This document shows, piece after piece, positions 41,267 through 49,240 of a DNA stretch of 64,000 nucleotides. Both the position numbers and the translations under genes were made by a program. Numbering within the stretch: position 1 is the stretch's first letter; each line of letters begins with the position of its first letter. A model generated the notes under the pieces. It made no database searches. It was not told the DNA's origin and saw only the letters and a program-made list of their open reading frames with translations. Source of the DNA: JBCAXA01 sp038534295 (GTDB taxonomy: Bacteria; Pseudomonadota; Gammaproteobacteria; Steroidobacterales; Woeseiaceae); the NCBI GenBank assembly GCA_038534295.1, contig JBCAXA010000003.1, forward strand, positions 248,001 to 312,000, written 5' to 3'.

Positions 41267-42409
41267 ATGGATCGTCGCCTCGTGCTCATCATCGTTTTCG
41301 TGACCTGCGCTCTGATCATCCTGTTGGCAAGCCCGTTCGGCCAAGGGTCATTGCCTTACGATTTATCGGCAGACAATCCGAGCAATGCCGGTGTCGAGGT
41401 TGCAGGCGCCGAGGTGAACACGACGGGAACACTTGAGACTCGCCAAGCCGACATACGTATCGCGTTGGAAAAAAGCTGCGCGAATTTCACCAGCAGCGAT
41501 TCACCGGTGATCGAGCTACCAACGGATGTTTACGAGGGTGTCGACGACCCTGAAGCTTGGTTTCGCGAGCTTGTAAGCAAAATGTCGGTGTCGTCAGAAC
41601 CCGAGCACCTGTATTTCGCCGCCTTGATTGAGGACGATCCATCGTCGCGCCTGCAACTGCTCAAGCGTGCCATCCAGGGTAATCCGAACGACGCCTTGGT
41701 TGTCTGGGGCGCCGTACAAGCTTGCTCGGAATTCGACGCTTCGCCAACGTGCCCATTATCGGAATGGGAGCCAATGTTGATCGCTGTTGACGGTCAGAAC
41801 AGCGAGACTTGGATCCGCATCGCCGCAAACCGTTATGGCTCGGGCGAGTTGGATGCCGCTCTGTCCGCCTTACGGCGAGCTGGCAGCGTCGCTAAGTCCA
41901 ATGACTATTGGCCGGAAATGATCGAAATGATCGAACGGGGTCTCGCGGCAAGCACCGATCGGTCATTTTCATGGCGTGCCGGCATGGCTTTCGGTCTTGC
42001 CGCAGCCAATCTTCCACGTGTCGGCGACTACACGCGGATGTGTCGAGACCAATCGCAGCTAAGCGCCGAATGGGCGTATGCGTGCGTTGACTACGGCAAA
42101 CGAGCCGAAGAACACGGTAAATCAATGATGACCGTCGATATCGGACAAGCAATTCAGAAATATGCCCTCCAAGCGCTTGGTGAGTCAGCGTTAGCAGCGG
42201 AAGTGGAGAGACGAAGCCGCGCGCGCAGCCAGCAAGCAAGCGACGCGGTGAGCGACGGCAATGAGCTGCTGATCATTGCGACACCGGCGTTGTTTCACGC
42301 CTATTTGGACGCCGTCCGATTGCATGGCGAGACCTCGGCGCGGCTTCGTTTCAACGCAGAGATTGCACAGACGCTAAGAGACGGTGAGCTGAAAAACTGC
42401 AACGAGTGA
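41267..42409 (+). CDS. Membrane-anchored helical-repeat protein, unknown function
   Basis: 380 residues. One N-terminal hydrophobic segment (LVLIIVFVTCALIILLASPF) acts as an uncleaved anchor. The periplasmic part is helical with TPR/Sel1-like pairs: EPEHLYFAALIEDDPSSRLQLLKRAIQGNPNDALVVWGAVQACSEF, then WIRIAANRYGSGELDAALSALRRAGS. Four or more Cys residues could form disulphides (AVQACSEFDASPTC; MCRD; YACVD). It starts 36 bases after the giant ATPase, so it may belong to the same transcript. No known family is recognised. Confidence 0.75.
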   Translation: MDRRLVLIIVFVTCALIILLASPFGQGSLPYDLSADNPSNAGVEVAGAEVNTTGTLETRQADIRIALEKSCANFTSSDSPVIELPTDVYEGVDDPEAWFRELVSKMSVSSEPEHLYFAALIEDDPSSRLQLLKRAIQGNPNDALVVWGAVQACSEFDASPTCPLSEWEPMLIAVDGQNSETWIRIAANRYGSGELDAALSALRRAGSVAKSNDYWPEMIEMIERGLAASTDRSFSWRAGMAFGLAAANLPRVGDYTRMCRDQSQLSAEWAYACVDYGKRAEEHGKSMMTVDIGQAIQKYALQALGESALAAEVERRSRARSQQASDAVSDGNELLIIATPALFHAYLDAVRLHGETSARLRFNAEIAQTLRDGELKNCNE

Positions 42410-42502
42410 TCGAACCGTCCGGCCATAGACAGATTCTCGTAACAGCCGTCTTCAGGGCAGCCAAAGTCCACTGACCGTCAATTGCCACGAGCAAAGGATC
42501 AA

Positions 42503-42841
42503 ATGGAATACATAATCGTAATAGCAATACTCATCGCCGTACTGGTCGTGCCGGTCATGATCGCCGCGCGAATGCTCGGCGCTCAAAACACTGGCTTCGG
42601 GTCCGCATTGCTCGCCGTTGTTGTCATGGTGATTGTTTCTAAGGGCTTAGAGACCGCTGTGAGCCAGAACATTATTGGTTTGATTATCTCGGCTGCTATC
42701 GGTGCGTTCATTTACGCTGGCGTTCTGGGCACAACTTTTTGGCGTGGATTGGGTATCAGCATTATTTCAACGCTGATTCAGGTGTTTACTCTAATCGTCT
42801 TCGTCAGCGTGCTTGTGAGCAGCGGCGTTGATCTTGGCTAG
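42503..42841 (+). CDS. Small hydrophobic membrane protein
   Basis: 112 residues from the ATG of MEYIIVIAILIAVL, with AAAGGA upstream; an in-frame TTG at 42482 is less likely. About four membrane spans make up nearly the whole length (IIVIAILIAVLVVPVMIAARML; ALLAVVVMVIVSKGLETAV; IIGLIISAAIGAFIYAGVLG; GISIISTLIQVFTLIVFVSVLV). No motif is recognised. It may be the last gene of the rightward cluster; the next genes are convergent. Confidence 0.75.
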   Translation: MEYIIVIAILIAVLVVPVMIAARMLGAQNTGFGSALLAVVVMVIVSKGLETAVSQNIIGLIISAAIGAFIYAGVLGTTFWRGLGISIISTLIQVFTLIVFVSVLVSSGVDLG

Positions 42842-42850
42842 GTGGAGAAT

Positions 42851-43234
42851 TCAAATCTTGCGCAGGCGGCCATTCCTGCGATGTCTTGTCGTCACCTGAC
42901 GGTGCCTCAACAACAGATAAACCGCGAAGCCGACGGCGACCCCAGGCACCACACCCAGCAACACGCAAATCCAACCGTGCTTTACGTCATAGGCCTTCGC
43001 TTCGAACGCTACCCACGCGACCAAGATCGCCCAACTGATGATGACATCGGTTGAGTATCCGCTGGCGTAGGGATTGACGAAACCGGCCGCGAACGCAGCA
43101 ACGACGTCCGGTTTGTCAATGAGAAGCGGAACAAGGGTTACCGCAAAGAAACTCGTGAACGCAGACGCCGCAACGACGAGGCTAACCTTGAATGCATTCT
43201 CTGCAATGCCTGAGTTCCGCGAGCGTTGCTTCAT
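42851..43234 (-). CDS. DUF2834 domain membrane protein
   Basis: 127 residues. The ATG at 43234 overlaps the last base of the SDR gene stop. There are three membrane spans: VSLVVAASAFTSFFAVTLVPLLI, STDVIISWAILVAWVAFEAKAYDV and GWICVLLGVVPGVAVGFAVYLLLRHR. The conserved middle FVNPYASGYSTDVIISW plus the Trp/Phe-Glu pattern match DUF2834. The function of this domain is unknown. It is the last gene of a leftward DUF2147-SDR-DUF2834 operon. Confidence 0.85.
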   Translation of the reverse strand: MKQRSRNSGIAENAFKVSLVVAASAFTSFFAVTLVPLLIDKPDVVAAFAAGFVNPYASGYSTDVIISWAILVAWVAFEAKAYDVKHGWICVLLGVVPGVAVGFAVYLLLRHRQVTTRHRRNGRLRKI

Positions 43235-44157
43235 CAGACTCCAGGCTGTGCCACGCAGCCGAGTTCGTCTCCCGCGGGGTTCGACAGTAGCTCCATGCTA
43301 TCGATCCACAGCGTCTCGCCGACGCCGGGTCTGAGTGCGAGCGTTGACGGTTCCACGTGCACACCGCGACCGTCGCGCATAGCAATGTACGCGCCATTGC
43401 GGCTCACCGGTTCGGTACCCAGCACCAGGCGAGCAAACACAGGTGCCGTCGTTGCCACCGTGCCGGTGCGGTCTTTTGGCATCGTATGGGGAACGATGCG
43501 TTTCACGAGAGCAGCAACCAGTTTGGGAAATTCCCGCGAGAGATTGGTCTCCGGCAGAAATCCGGGGTCAAAGCTGACCGAGCGTAAGTTTGGATAGCGA
43601 TTGGCGATCTCCCTCGCCAGTAGGATGCAGCACAGTTTTGACGCGGTGTAAGCACGCGCCGCCGCGCGAGGACCGAGCCGGTCGCGATACGGATCGCGAT
43701 CGGGGAAGGCCAGCCAGGGAACGCTTGCGTGTCGAGGTGCCGGCGGCGGTGCTTTCTCGTCCGGGTCGTGGGTACCGCTGCCCGTAGTCAGAACGATCGC
43801 ATCGTTCGTCAGCCGACTCTCGAGTAGCTGAAACATCAAAAAGTGGCCGAGATAGTTCACCTGAAACGTCCGGTCGAATCCGTCTTCGGTCATCCGCATC
43901 TTGTTGGATGTGATCCCGGCGTTCATCGCCAGCGCGCAAATCGGCCCATCGCCGACTTCGTCGCAGAACTGGCGCACGCTCGTAAGACTCTCCAAGTCCA
44001 GTCGTACTGCTCGTACGTGATCGCCAAAGCTGACCGGAACAGATGACACATCGCGCGCGCCGACGACGACAGGACCCGTATGATGCTCGGCGATCGTCGC
44101 GAGGGCAGTGCGCCCGAATCCGGACGTTGCTCCGGTAATGACAATAGTTGCGCTCAT
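43234..44157 (-). CDS. Short-chain dehydrogenase/reductase
   Basis: 307 residues. The cofactor motif TGATSGFG lies at residues 8-15, followed by VVVGARDVSSV. The NAG motif is in ALAMNAGITSNKM, the Asn of the FQVNYLGHF motif is present, the catalytic Ser is in LTTGSGTHD, and Tyr-Lys is in AYTASKLCCILLA. The post-catalytic segment SFDPGFLPETNLSREF is like retinol-dehydrogenase/protochlorophyllide-reductase-type SDRs. It should be an NAD(P)H-dependent oxidoreductase of the cytoplasm; the substrate is unknown. It is the second gene of the operon, six bases after the DUF2147 gene, and is presumably repressed by the divergent TetR. Confidence 0.92.
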   Translation of the reverse strand: MSATIVITGATSGFGRTALATIAEHHTGPVVVGARDVSSVPVSFGDHVRAVRLDLESLTSVRQFCDEVGDGPICALAMNAGITSNKMRMTEDGFDRTFQVNYLGHFLMFQLLESRLTNDAIVLTTGSGTHDPDEKAPPPAPRHASVPWLAFPDRDPYRDRLGPRAAARAYTASKLCCILLAREIANRYPNLRSVSFDPGFLPETNLSREFPKLVAALVKRIVPHTMPKDRTGTVATTAPVFARLVLGTEPVSRNGAYIAMRDGRGVHVEPSTLALRPGVGETLWIDSMELLSNPAGDELGCVAQPGV

Positions 44158-44163
44158 TGGACC

Positions 44164-44643
44164 TTAATTCCCTCGTTGCTCGGGCCGGTCCATGGCGAAG
44201 CCGTGATTCGGTAGCGGCTCGTCGGCCGCCAACGGTTGGAAAGTAGCAGTGCGGCCAAGCAGCGAGATACCCACAAAACCGCGCATCTTCAGTGCGCCGT
44301 CTTCGACCCACAGCGTGCCTCGATAGGTCCGACCGTTGTCTGGGGCGTATACGCGACCGTCTCGCCAACGATCCTCGCCATCGAAGCGAAATCCGGTGAT
44401 GAACGGCACCCCCAATAGATCGCGACTTCGCAACGCTGGATCCGGATTCTCCGTGTCCAGCATCGGTTCAGCGCTCCAAATCGCTTTGCCAAAGACGACG
44501 CCGTCGGTCGAGTAGATCTCGACAATGGCGTCCCGGTCCGGATTCCAGTATCGACCGACAATCGGGTCATCCGCACCAGCGGACAGCCATGAAGACGCGA
44601 AAATGGACAGAGCCGCCGCCCCAAGCGTGCACAATCTAAGCAT
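44164..44643 (-). CDS. DUF2147 exported protein
   Basis: 159 residues from the ATG at 44643 (MLRLCTLGAAALSIFASSWL); the longer start at 44661 would put the start codon inside the palindromic operator. A signal peptide is cleaved near SAGAD. The mature part is the DUF2147 beta-barrel-like domain: IVGRYWNPDRDAIVEIYSTDG, GVPFITGFRFDGEDRWRDG, RVYAPDNGRTYRGTLWVEDG and LKMRGFVGISLLGRTATF. It is periplasmic or secreted, with unknown function. It is the first gene of a leftward operon with an SDR and a DUF2834 protein. Confidence 0.9.
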   Translation of the reverse strand: MLRLCTLGAAALSIFASSWLSAGADDPIVGRYWNPDRDAIVEIYSTDGVVFGKAIWSAEPMLDTENPDPALRSRDLLGVPFITGFRFDGEDRWRDGRVYAPDNGRTYRGTLWVEDGALKMRGFVGISLLGRTATFQPLAADEPLPNHGFAMDRPEQRGN

Positions 44644-44652
44644 GTGTTTCTT

Positions 44653-44680
44653 TAATGACAAAAAAGCGTATTTGTCATTA
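44653..44680. promoter_or_regulatory. Palindromic operator between tetR and the DUF2147 operon
   Basis: Perfect 10-bp arms TAATGACAAA / TTTGTCATTA with an 8-base centre. It sits between divergent starts, next to a TATAAT at 44689-44694 facing the tetR-like gene. It is a probable binding site of that regulator. Confidence 0.75.
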
Positions 44681-44719
44681 GTATCACCTATAATGCCCGT
44701 TTACAAGTGCTGACCGTCA

Positions 44720-45319
44720 ATGGCCAAACGACCCGCGCGCAGACAGAACGACACGCAAGTCACGCGTGATGCCATCGCCGAGGCGGCCGAAAGACTGATC
44801 GTTCAGGGTGGTGTGCACGCGCTGAACATCTCGAAAATCGCCCGCGAGCTCGGTATGTCGCACGGCAACGTCTATCGCCATTTCTCATCGAAAGACGAGT
44901 TGGCTGCCGAAATTGCGATGCGATGGATGGGCGAAACACGCGACGCGTGCCAGTCGGCCGTTGATATCGACGCACCCGCCGCCGAGCGGCTGCGCGCGCT
45001 CGTGATGACCATTCGCAAACAGATTCTGAGTCGCGCGAATAACCCGGACGCTTTCGCGATCTATCGCTTCGTTCTGGAGCACCGTCCGGCGGAAGCGCTT
45101 GCTCACCACCAGCATCGGCGAAACTTGATTGTTCGGATCCTCGAGGATGCCAATTTCTCGACCGACCAGAGTCTTGCAGCAGAGGCAGAACGCTTCCTCG
45201 ATGCGCTTCGCTTCTTCATCGATCCATTCGCGATGGTGGCTTATCGCAACGTGGACATGACGGCTAGGATCGAGCAGGTAGTAGACCTGCTGGCGGGCTA
45301 CATCCAGTCCCGGACCTAA
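44720..45319 (+). CDS. TetR-family transcriptional regulator
   Basis: 199 residues. The N-terminal helix-turn-helix is typical: RDAIAEAAERLIVQGGVHALNISKIARELGMSHGNVYRHFSSKDELAAEIAMRW. The C-terminal helical ligand domain includes ERLRALVMTIRKQILSRANNPDAFAIYRFVLEHRP and resembles TetR_C_7-like members. It is divergent from the DUF2147-SDR-DUF2834 operon across the palindrome at 44653-44680, so autorepression and control of that operon are likely. The inducer is unknown. Confidence 0.92.
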   Translation: MAKRPARRQNDTQVTRDAIAEAAERLIVQGGVHALNISKIARELGMSHGNVYRHFSSKDELAAEIAMRWMGETRDACQSAVDIDAPAAERLRALVMTIRKQILSRANNPDAFAIYRFVLEHRPAEALAHHQHRRNLIVRILEDANFSTDQSLAAEAERFLDALRFFIDPFAMVAYRNVDMTARIEQVVDLLAGYIQSRT

Positions 45320-45522
45320 CCGACCGGTCAGCGTCGGCAGCCACATCGCGGCGCCGCCTCGACGATGCACGCTCCCAGCGACCTTCTTGCCGTCGCGCTA
45401 CGACTTTCGTTGGAGCCTGGCAGGCCTTCTTTACATTTCCTGCCATAGCTGCCGACCTTCGTCACACTCTGTCGGCCAAACTAAGAACCATCAGATCAAC
45501 TCACCCCCCATAAGGACACGTG

Positions 45523-46188
45523 ATGAAAACGACGAAGTTTGCGGTTTTGAGTACCACGGCGGCGCTGCTGCTCGCCATGCAACCCGCGTTTGCCCAGGAC
45601 GAAACGGATTCAGCGCGCGGCGTCGATGGTTCCAGTTCCGTTGTCCAAAACGATGACGGCTCTGTGACCTATCAACAGGACCGCACGTACACGAATCGTG
45701 ATGGCGAGAGCGTCACCAAAAGCAATACGGTCGATGCGGCGCGCGATGACGAAGGCACGCTGACCGTCGATCGTCGCAACGATGTCAGCACCAGCGACGG
45801 TCGCAGCGCTTCCACCGAGCAGCAAAGCCAGCTCAGTCGCGGCGAAGACGGGTCCGGCTCGTTCAGCCGCAACCGGAGTGGTTCAGCGACGAACGCAGAG
45901 GGAGAAACTCGCACGGCTCAGGGTGAACGGCAGTCCGACTGGGGCAAGAACGAAGACGGCGGTCGCGATTTCGACTCGACCTGGGGTGCATCGACCAGCG
46001 AAGGACGGGCTGGAGAGGGTACTCGTTCCGCCCGAACAACACGCGATGGCGCCGGTAACGCGACATTTGAGTCGATGCGTGATCGCACGACCGGTCAGGG
46101 TGGTATCAGCGTCCAGCGCGACGGTTCCCGCCAGGTCGGCGAAAACGGTGCGACCCGCGATCGCAGCCGGAGCCGCAAGCGCAAATAA
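45523..46188 (+). CDS. Exported low-complexity protein rich in Ser, Gly, Arg and Asp
   Basis: 221 residues from the ATG of MKTTKFAVLSTTAALLLAMQ, with AAGGA upstream; one GTG codon precedes it. The signal peptide is cleaved after AFAQ. The mature protein has imperfect repeats around a core of the type D-x-x-G-(S/T)-x-T-x-x-R-x-R (VQNDDGSVTYQQDRTYTNRDGE, DEGTLTVDRRNDV, GEDGSGSFSRNRSGSATNAEGETR, RDGAGNATFESMRDRTTGQGG). It ends in a basic tail RDRSRSRKRK. There are no Cys residues and no enzyme motif. It is probably periplasmic or secreted, possibly calcium-binding because of the DxDG-like repeats (inference). Confidence 0.75.
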   Translation: MKTTKFAVLSTTAALLLAMQPAFAQDETDSARGVDGSSSVVQNDDGSVTYQQDRTYTNRDGESVTKSNTVDAARDDEGTLTVDRRNDVSTSDGRSASTEQQSQLSRGEDGSGSFSRNRSGSATNAEGETRTAQGERQSDWGKNEDGGRDFDSTWGASTSEGRAGEGTRSARTTRDGAGNATFESMRDRTTGQGGISVQRDGSRQVGENGATRDRSRSRKRK

Positions 46189-46425
46189 GTACACACGTTT
46201 ATGCCGCCGGGCCCGACTTGCTCCTCCTCCCCCTCGCTTCTCCGTAGCGGGTCCGGCGGCAACCTCCAGCTCTCCAAATGCTTATGCCCGATTGGAATTT
46301 CCTGCTTGCCTCGCCCATGCGGCATTCGCGTTTGACGCCATACCCTTCATTGCAATTCTTGACAGCAAATCACGTCCCACTCGCTATCGTAGTCCTAACT
46401 CGCTAATGCCCCTGGATGCGCTCTC

Positions 46426-47208
46426 GTGAAACCGACCACCCTAGCGATAGTTAGCCTGCTGATGACTGTTGGACCGAAAATCGCGTCAGCCGATCCGAAC
46501 GACGCATCGCTCGAAGCGATGATTGCGCTGTCTATTATCGTCAGCGAGCCGCGTACCGAGCCGCTCGATTTGTTGACTTGCCACGACGGATTTTGGGTCG
46601 CCGATTACGAAACCGACGATCGGGAATCGCTGACGGTCGTCAACGACACCCACATCGACGTACAGAATCGTCGCACCACCGTTTATGCCCAGATCACGTC
46701 CTCTACGGGCGACGTCATCGCACCACCACAGCTGAACACGGGCGAGTGTCGAACGGATTCGAACGACGAGACGGTTTGTTTCCACCCCAATGCCGTTTAT
46801 CTCAACGGCAGCGGCCAGGAGCTGGCGGTGGCCGATGGCACTGGCGATTGGTGGGCAAAGTATTCTTGGATCGACGGTGGGCCTGCGTATTACAACTGCC
46901 AGCTGGCGGCGCGGGAGGACTACCAGTGCGCCTGGGTGAAAGCGAGATTGCTCGATGACGGCAAAACGATGCGCATTGGCGGCGTCAACGCGGTCACAAG
47001 AAACATTTTTGATACGCGCAGCCCGATCGTTGGCGATTTCGGCATAACCTACGAGATTAACCGCTACCTCGACTTGGGCTGGGAGCCTCTCGAGCCGACG
47101 TTCTCGTTAACCGCCGATTGCATCGAAGACCCGAGTCCGCTCGACGGTCGGCGGCGGGCGTGTCCACACCGCGTCCACAGTCGGTGCGGACGTCTCGTCT
47201 ACGATTGA
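46426..47208 (+). CDS. Exported hypothetical protein
   Basis: 260 residues from GTG 46426. The N-terminal signal peptide VKPTTLAIVSLLMTVG is cut near IASA. The mature part is beta-rich with aromatic residues (TCHDGFWVADYETDD, NDTHIDVQNRRTTVYAQ, ADGTGDWWAKYSWIDGG). Paired Cys residues suggest disulphides in the periplasm. I do not recognise a family. The C-terminal segment (GRRRACPHRVHSRCGRLVYD) is basic and Cys-rich. A 237-base non-coding stretch precedes it without a clear promoter. Confidence 0.65.
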   Translation: MKPTTLAIVSLLMTVGPKIASADPNDASLEAMIALSIIVSEPRTEPLDLLTCHDGFWVADYETDDRESLTVVNDTHIDVQNRRTTVYAQITSSTGDVIAPPQLNTGECRTDSNDETVCFHPNAVYLNGSGQELAVADGTGDWWAKYSWIDGGPAYYNCQLAAREDYQCAWVKARLLDDGKTMRIGGVNAVTRNIFDTRSPIVGDFGITYEINRYLDLGWEPLEPTFSLTADCIEDPSPLDGRRRACPHRVHSRCGRLVYD

Positions 47209-47236
47209 TTTCAGCAGTTGTCTGGCGTGCCGTCGC

Positions 47237-47743
47237 TCAGTCAAAAACCACGATGGCATCAACTTCAAACAGCATATCGTCGAGGGCCAGCCGTGGCACG
47301 GGCACCAGCGTCTGTGCCGGCAACGACTCCCCGAACACCTCGGTGACGGCTGCCGTCATCACGGCCAGCATGGATTGCTCGTAGTCAACGACGTACGTGG
47401 TGATTTTGGTGACCTGGGCTGGTTCTGCGCCGACGGCCGCGATGGCTGAGAGCAGGTTCCGATAAGCTTGACGCACTTGCTCGTCGAATTCTGGCGACAG
47501 CGCACCATCAAGAGTCTCGCCGCCCTGGCCGGCGATAAACGCCACGTTCGAGACGCCGTTCGCAACGACCGCGTGGCTGTAACCGTTCGGTGCCGGGTCG
47601 TAGAGGTCAGGCGGGTTAACGATATTCAGCTGCAGTTGTCCGGTCGATCTCTCGCCGGTCACCATCGATGCGCTCATTAGCAGCAGTACTCCCAATGAAA
47701 AGTATGAAATGACTCGGTTGGTTGTCATGGCCCGATTGTTCAT
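47237..47743 (-). CDS. RidA/YjgF-family protein with N-terminal export signal
   Basis: 168 residues from the ATG at 47743; a GTG at 47755 is possible. The hydrophobic N-terminus (VISYFSLGVLLLMSASMV) is a signal peptide or anchor, unusual for this mostly cytoplasmic family. The Rid domain follows: YSHAVVANGVSNVAFIAGQGG, FDEQVRQAYRNLLSAIAAVGAEPAQVTKITTYVVD, and LPAQTLVPVPRLALDDMLFEVDAIVVFD. The Arg of the RidA active site (in the RxxxxV context near the end) appears as PRLALDD, so imine deaminase activity is possible. It is the last gene of a CMD-sigma-RidA operon, starting just after the sigma gene stop. Confidence 0.88.
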   Translation of the reverse strand: MNNRAMTTNRVISYFSLGVLLLMSASMVTGERSTGQLQLNIVNPPDLYDPAPNGYSHAVVANGVSNVAFIAGQGGETLDGALSPEFDEQVRQAYRNLLSAIAAVGAEPAQVTKITTYVVDYEQSMLAVMTAAVTEVFGESLPAQTLVPVPRLALDDMLFEVDAIVVFD

Positions 47744-47757
47744 GGGTAGTCGCACCG

Positions 47758-48645
47758 TCAGTGGAGCGGTTGGGCCTTGAGCTTCGTTAGTTTGTCCGGA
47801 TTGCGAACGATGTAGATATGCGTGACCTTGCCGCTGTCGGCATAGGCGAACGTCACCGCCGCGACGACCTCATCGCCGTCTCGAATGACCACACCGCGTT
47901 CGCCGTTCATGTCCACGACGTTCCAAGCGTGGTCGTCCCAGTAGTCATGCAACCGAACTGACAGGAACTCCGTCACTGACTCGACACCGCGCAGAGTGTC
48001 CAAGATTGCTGGGACCTTGCCGCCGCCGTCTGCGACCAAGCGGATATCGTCGGCGAGTAGGGGTGTCAGATGGCCGGTCGTACCGCTCTTAATCGCAGTT
48101 TCGAAAGCGGCTAACAGTTCGTCCTGTCGCTGAATCGGAACCCTAAAGCGGGTACGCGTCGAATCGATGTTGTCCTTCGCGCGCGATACCAGTTTTCGAC
48201 AGGCCGGTTCGCTGACATCCAACGTCGCAGCAACGTCCCGATAGGGCAGTTCGAAGATTTCGTGCAGCAGATAGGCGGCGCGCTCTCGGGGTGTCAATCG
48301 TTGCAACATTAGAAGGAACGCCGTTTTCAGCGACGTCGCCAGGTCTAGGTCGGCATCGGATGCGTCCTGAATGGCCGTTTGAATGGGTTCGGGCAGCCAC
48401 GTGCCGACGTAGTCGACCCTCGATCGGTGTGCGCCCCGCAAAACGTCGAGACACTGCCGCGTGCATGCGGTGGTCAGCCACGCCGGTGGGCTGACGATGG
48501 CTTCGCGATCGACGTTGGCCCATTTCAGAAAAGTCTCCTGAACGGCATCCTCGGCATCCGTGAGTGAACCGAGTATCCGGTACGCCAACCCCAGTAGCCG
48601 GGGTCGGACGTCCTCGAAAGTCTGCGTGTCGGATTGGCTCAGCAT
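47758..48645 (-). CDS. ECF41-type RNA polymerase sigma factor (SigJ-like)
   Basis: 295 residues. Sigma region 2 (FEDVRPRLLGLAYRILGSLTDAEDAVQETFLKWA) and region 4 (RLTPRERAAYLLHEIFELPYRDVAATLDVSEPACRKLVSRAK) are joined by a short linker. The C-terminal about 120-residue SnoaL-like domain carries the two ECF41 hallmarks: DGGGK and, near the end, NPDKL. In ECF41 this domain replaces an anti-sigma factor and controls activity in cis. ECF41 genes normally sit next to a carboxymuconolactone decarboxylase, oxidoreductase or epimerase, here the CMD gene two bases upstream. That gene cluster is the likely target. Confidence 0.95.
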   Translation of the reverse strand: MLSQSDTQTFEDVRPRLLGLAYRILGSLTDAEDAVQETFLKWANVDREAIVSPPAWLTTACTRQCLDVLRGAHRSRVDYVGTWLPEPIQTAIQDASDADLDLATSLKTAFLLMLQRLTPRERAAYLLHEIFELPYRDVAATLDVSEPACRKLVSRAKDNIDSTRTRFRVPIQRQDELLAAFETAIKSGTTGHLTPLLADDIRLVADGGGKVPAILDTLRGVESVTEFLSVRLHDYWDDHAWNVVDMNGERGVVIRDGDEVVAAVTFAYADSGKVTHIYIVRNPDKLTKLKAQPLH

Positions 48646-48646
48646 G

Positions 48647-49078
48647 TCAGTGCCGTGAAATGTTGATGCGGTTCCATAGATTGATCATCGCTACTGTCGC
48701 CGTCAGCGCACCAATCTCGGCTTCGGAAAAATGCTCTCTGAGGCGGGCGCGGAGCGGGCCCAAATTGGTCGCGGGCTCGAGCAATGTCAGTGCCTCGGTC
48801 CACGCCAGCGCTGCCCGCTCCTTGTCGCTGAAATCATCGACCTGGTCCCACACGACAACCCGGTCCAAGCGCGTGTTTGACTCGCCATCCTGGCGCGCTT
48901 CGCGCGTGTGCATCTTGATACAAAAAGCACAGCGATTGATTTGCGATGCGCGCAGCTGAACGAGGTGGTGAACGGTCCGGTCGAGGCCATGTTCGTTGAT
49001 GGCCTGATGAACACCCGCCATCGAGGACATCACGTCGGGAATCACTCGTTCATAGCCAATAGGCATTGTGTCGTTCAT
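48647..49078 (-). CDS. Carboxymuconolactone decarboxylase-like (AhpD-type) protein
   Basis: 143 residues. The CMD domain is clear: LVQLRASQINRCAFCIKMHTREAR with the CxxC and following His, then LDRVVVWDQVDDFSDKERAALAWTEALTLL and LREHFSEAEIGALTATVAMINLWNRINI. Family members with CxxC-x3-H are alkylhydroperoxidase-type peroxide or thiol reductases. It is cytoplasmic. It is the first gene of a leftward operon with the ECF41 sigma factor, the classic pairing, and is very likely the sigma factor's own target. Confidence 0.93.
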   Translation of the reverse strand: MNDTMPIGYERVIPDVMSSMAGVHQAINEHGLDRTVHHLVQLRASQINRCAFCIKMHTREARQDGESNTRLDRVVVWDQVDDFSDKERAALAWTEALTLLEPATNLGPLRARLREHFSEAEIGALTATVAMINLWNRINISRH

Positions 49079-49240
49079 ACCGGCACTCGCTCAGCATTTG
49101 TTGTTCGATGCTGATATGACGAATTACGCGGTGCGTTTGTGACGCACGACGATCAGAAACTCGAAACATTCGTCTGCGCAGGTTGCGGTCGGCTGCCCAG
49201 GACCCGTGCCGTTACGTACCGCGATGCGCTGCAATCAATC

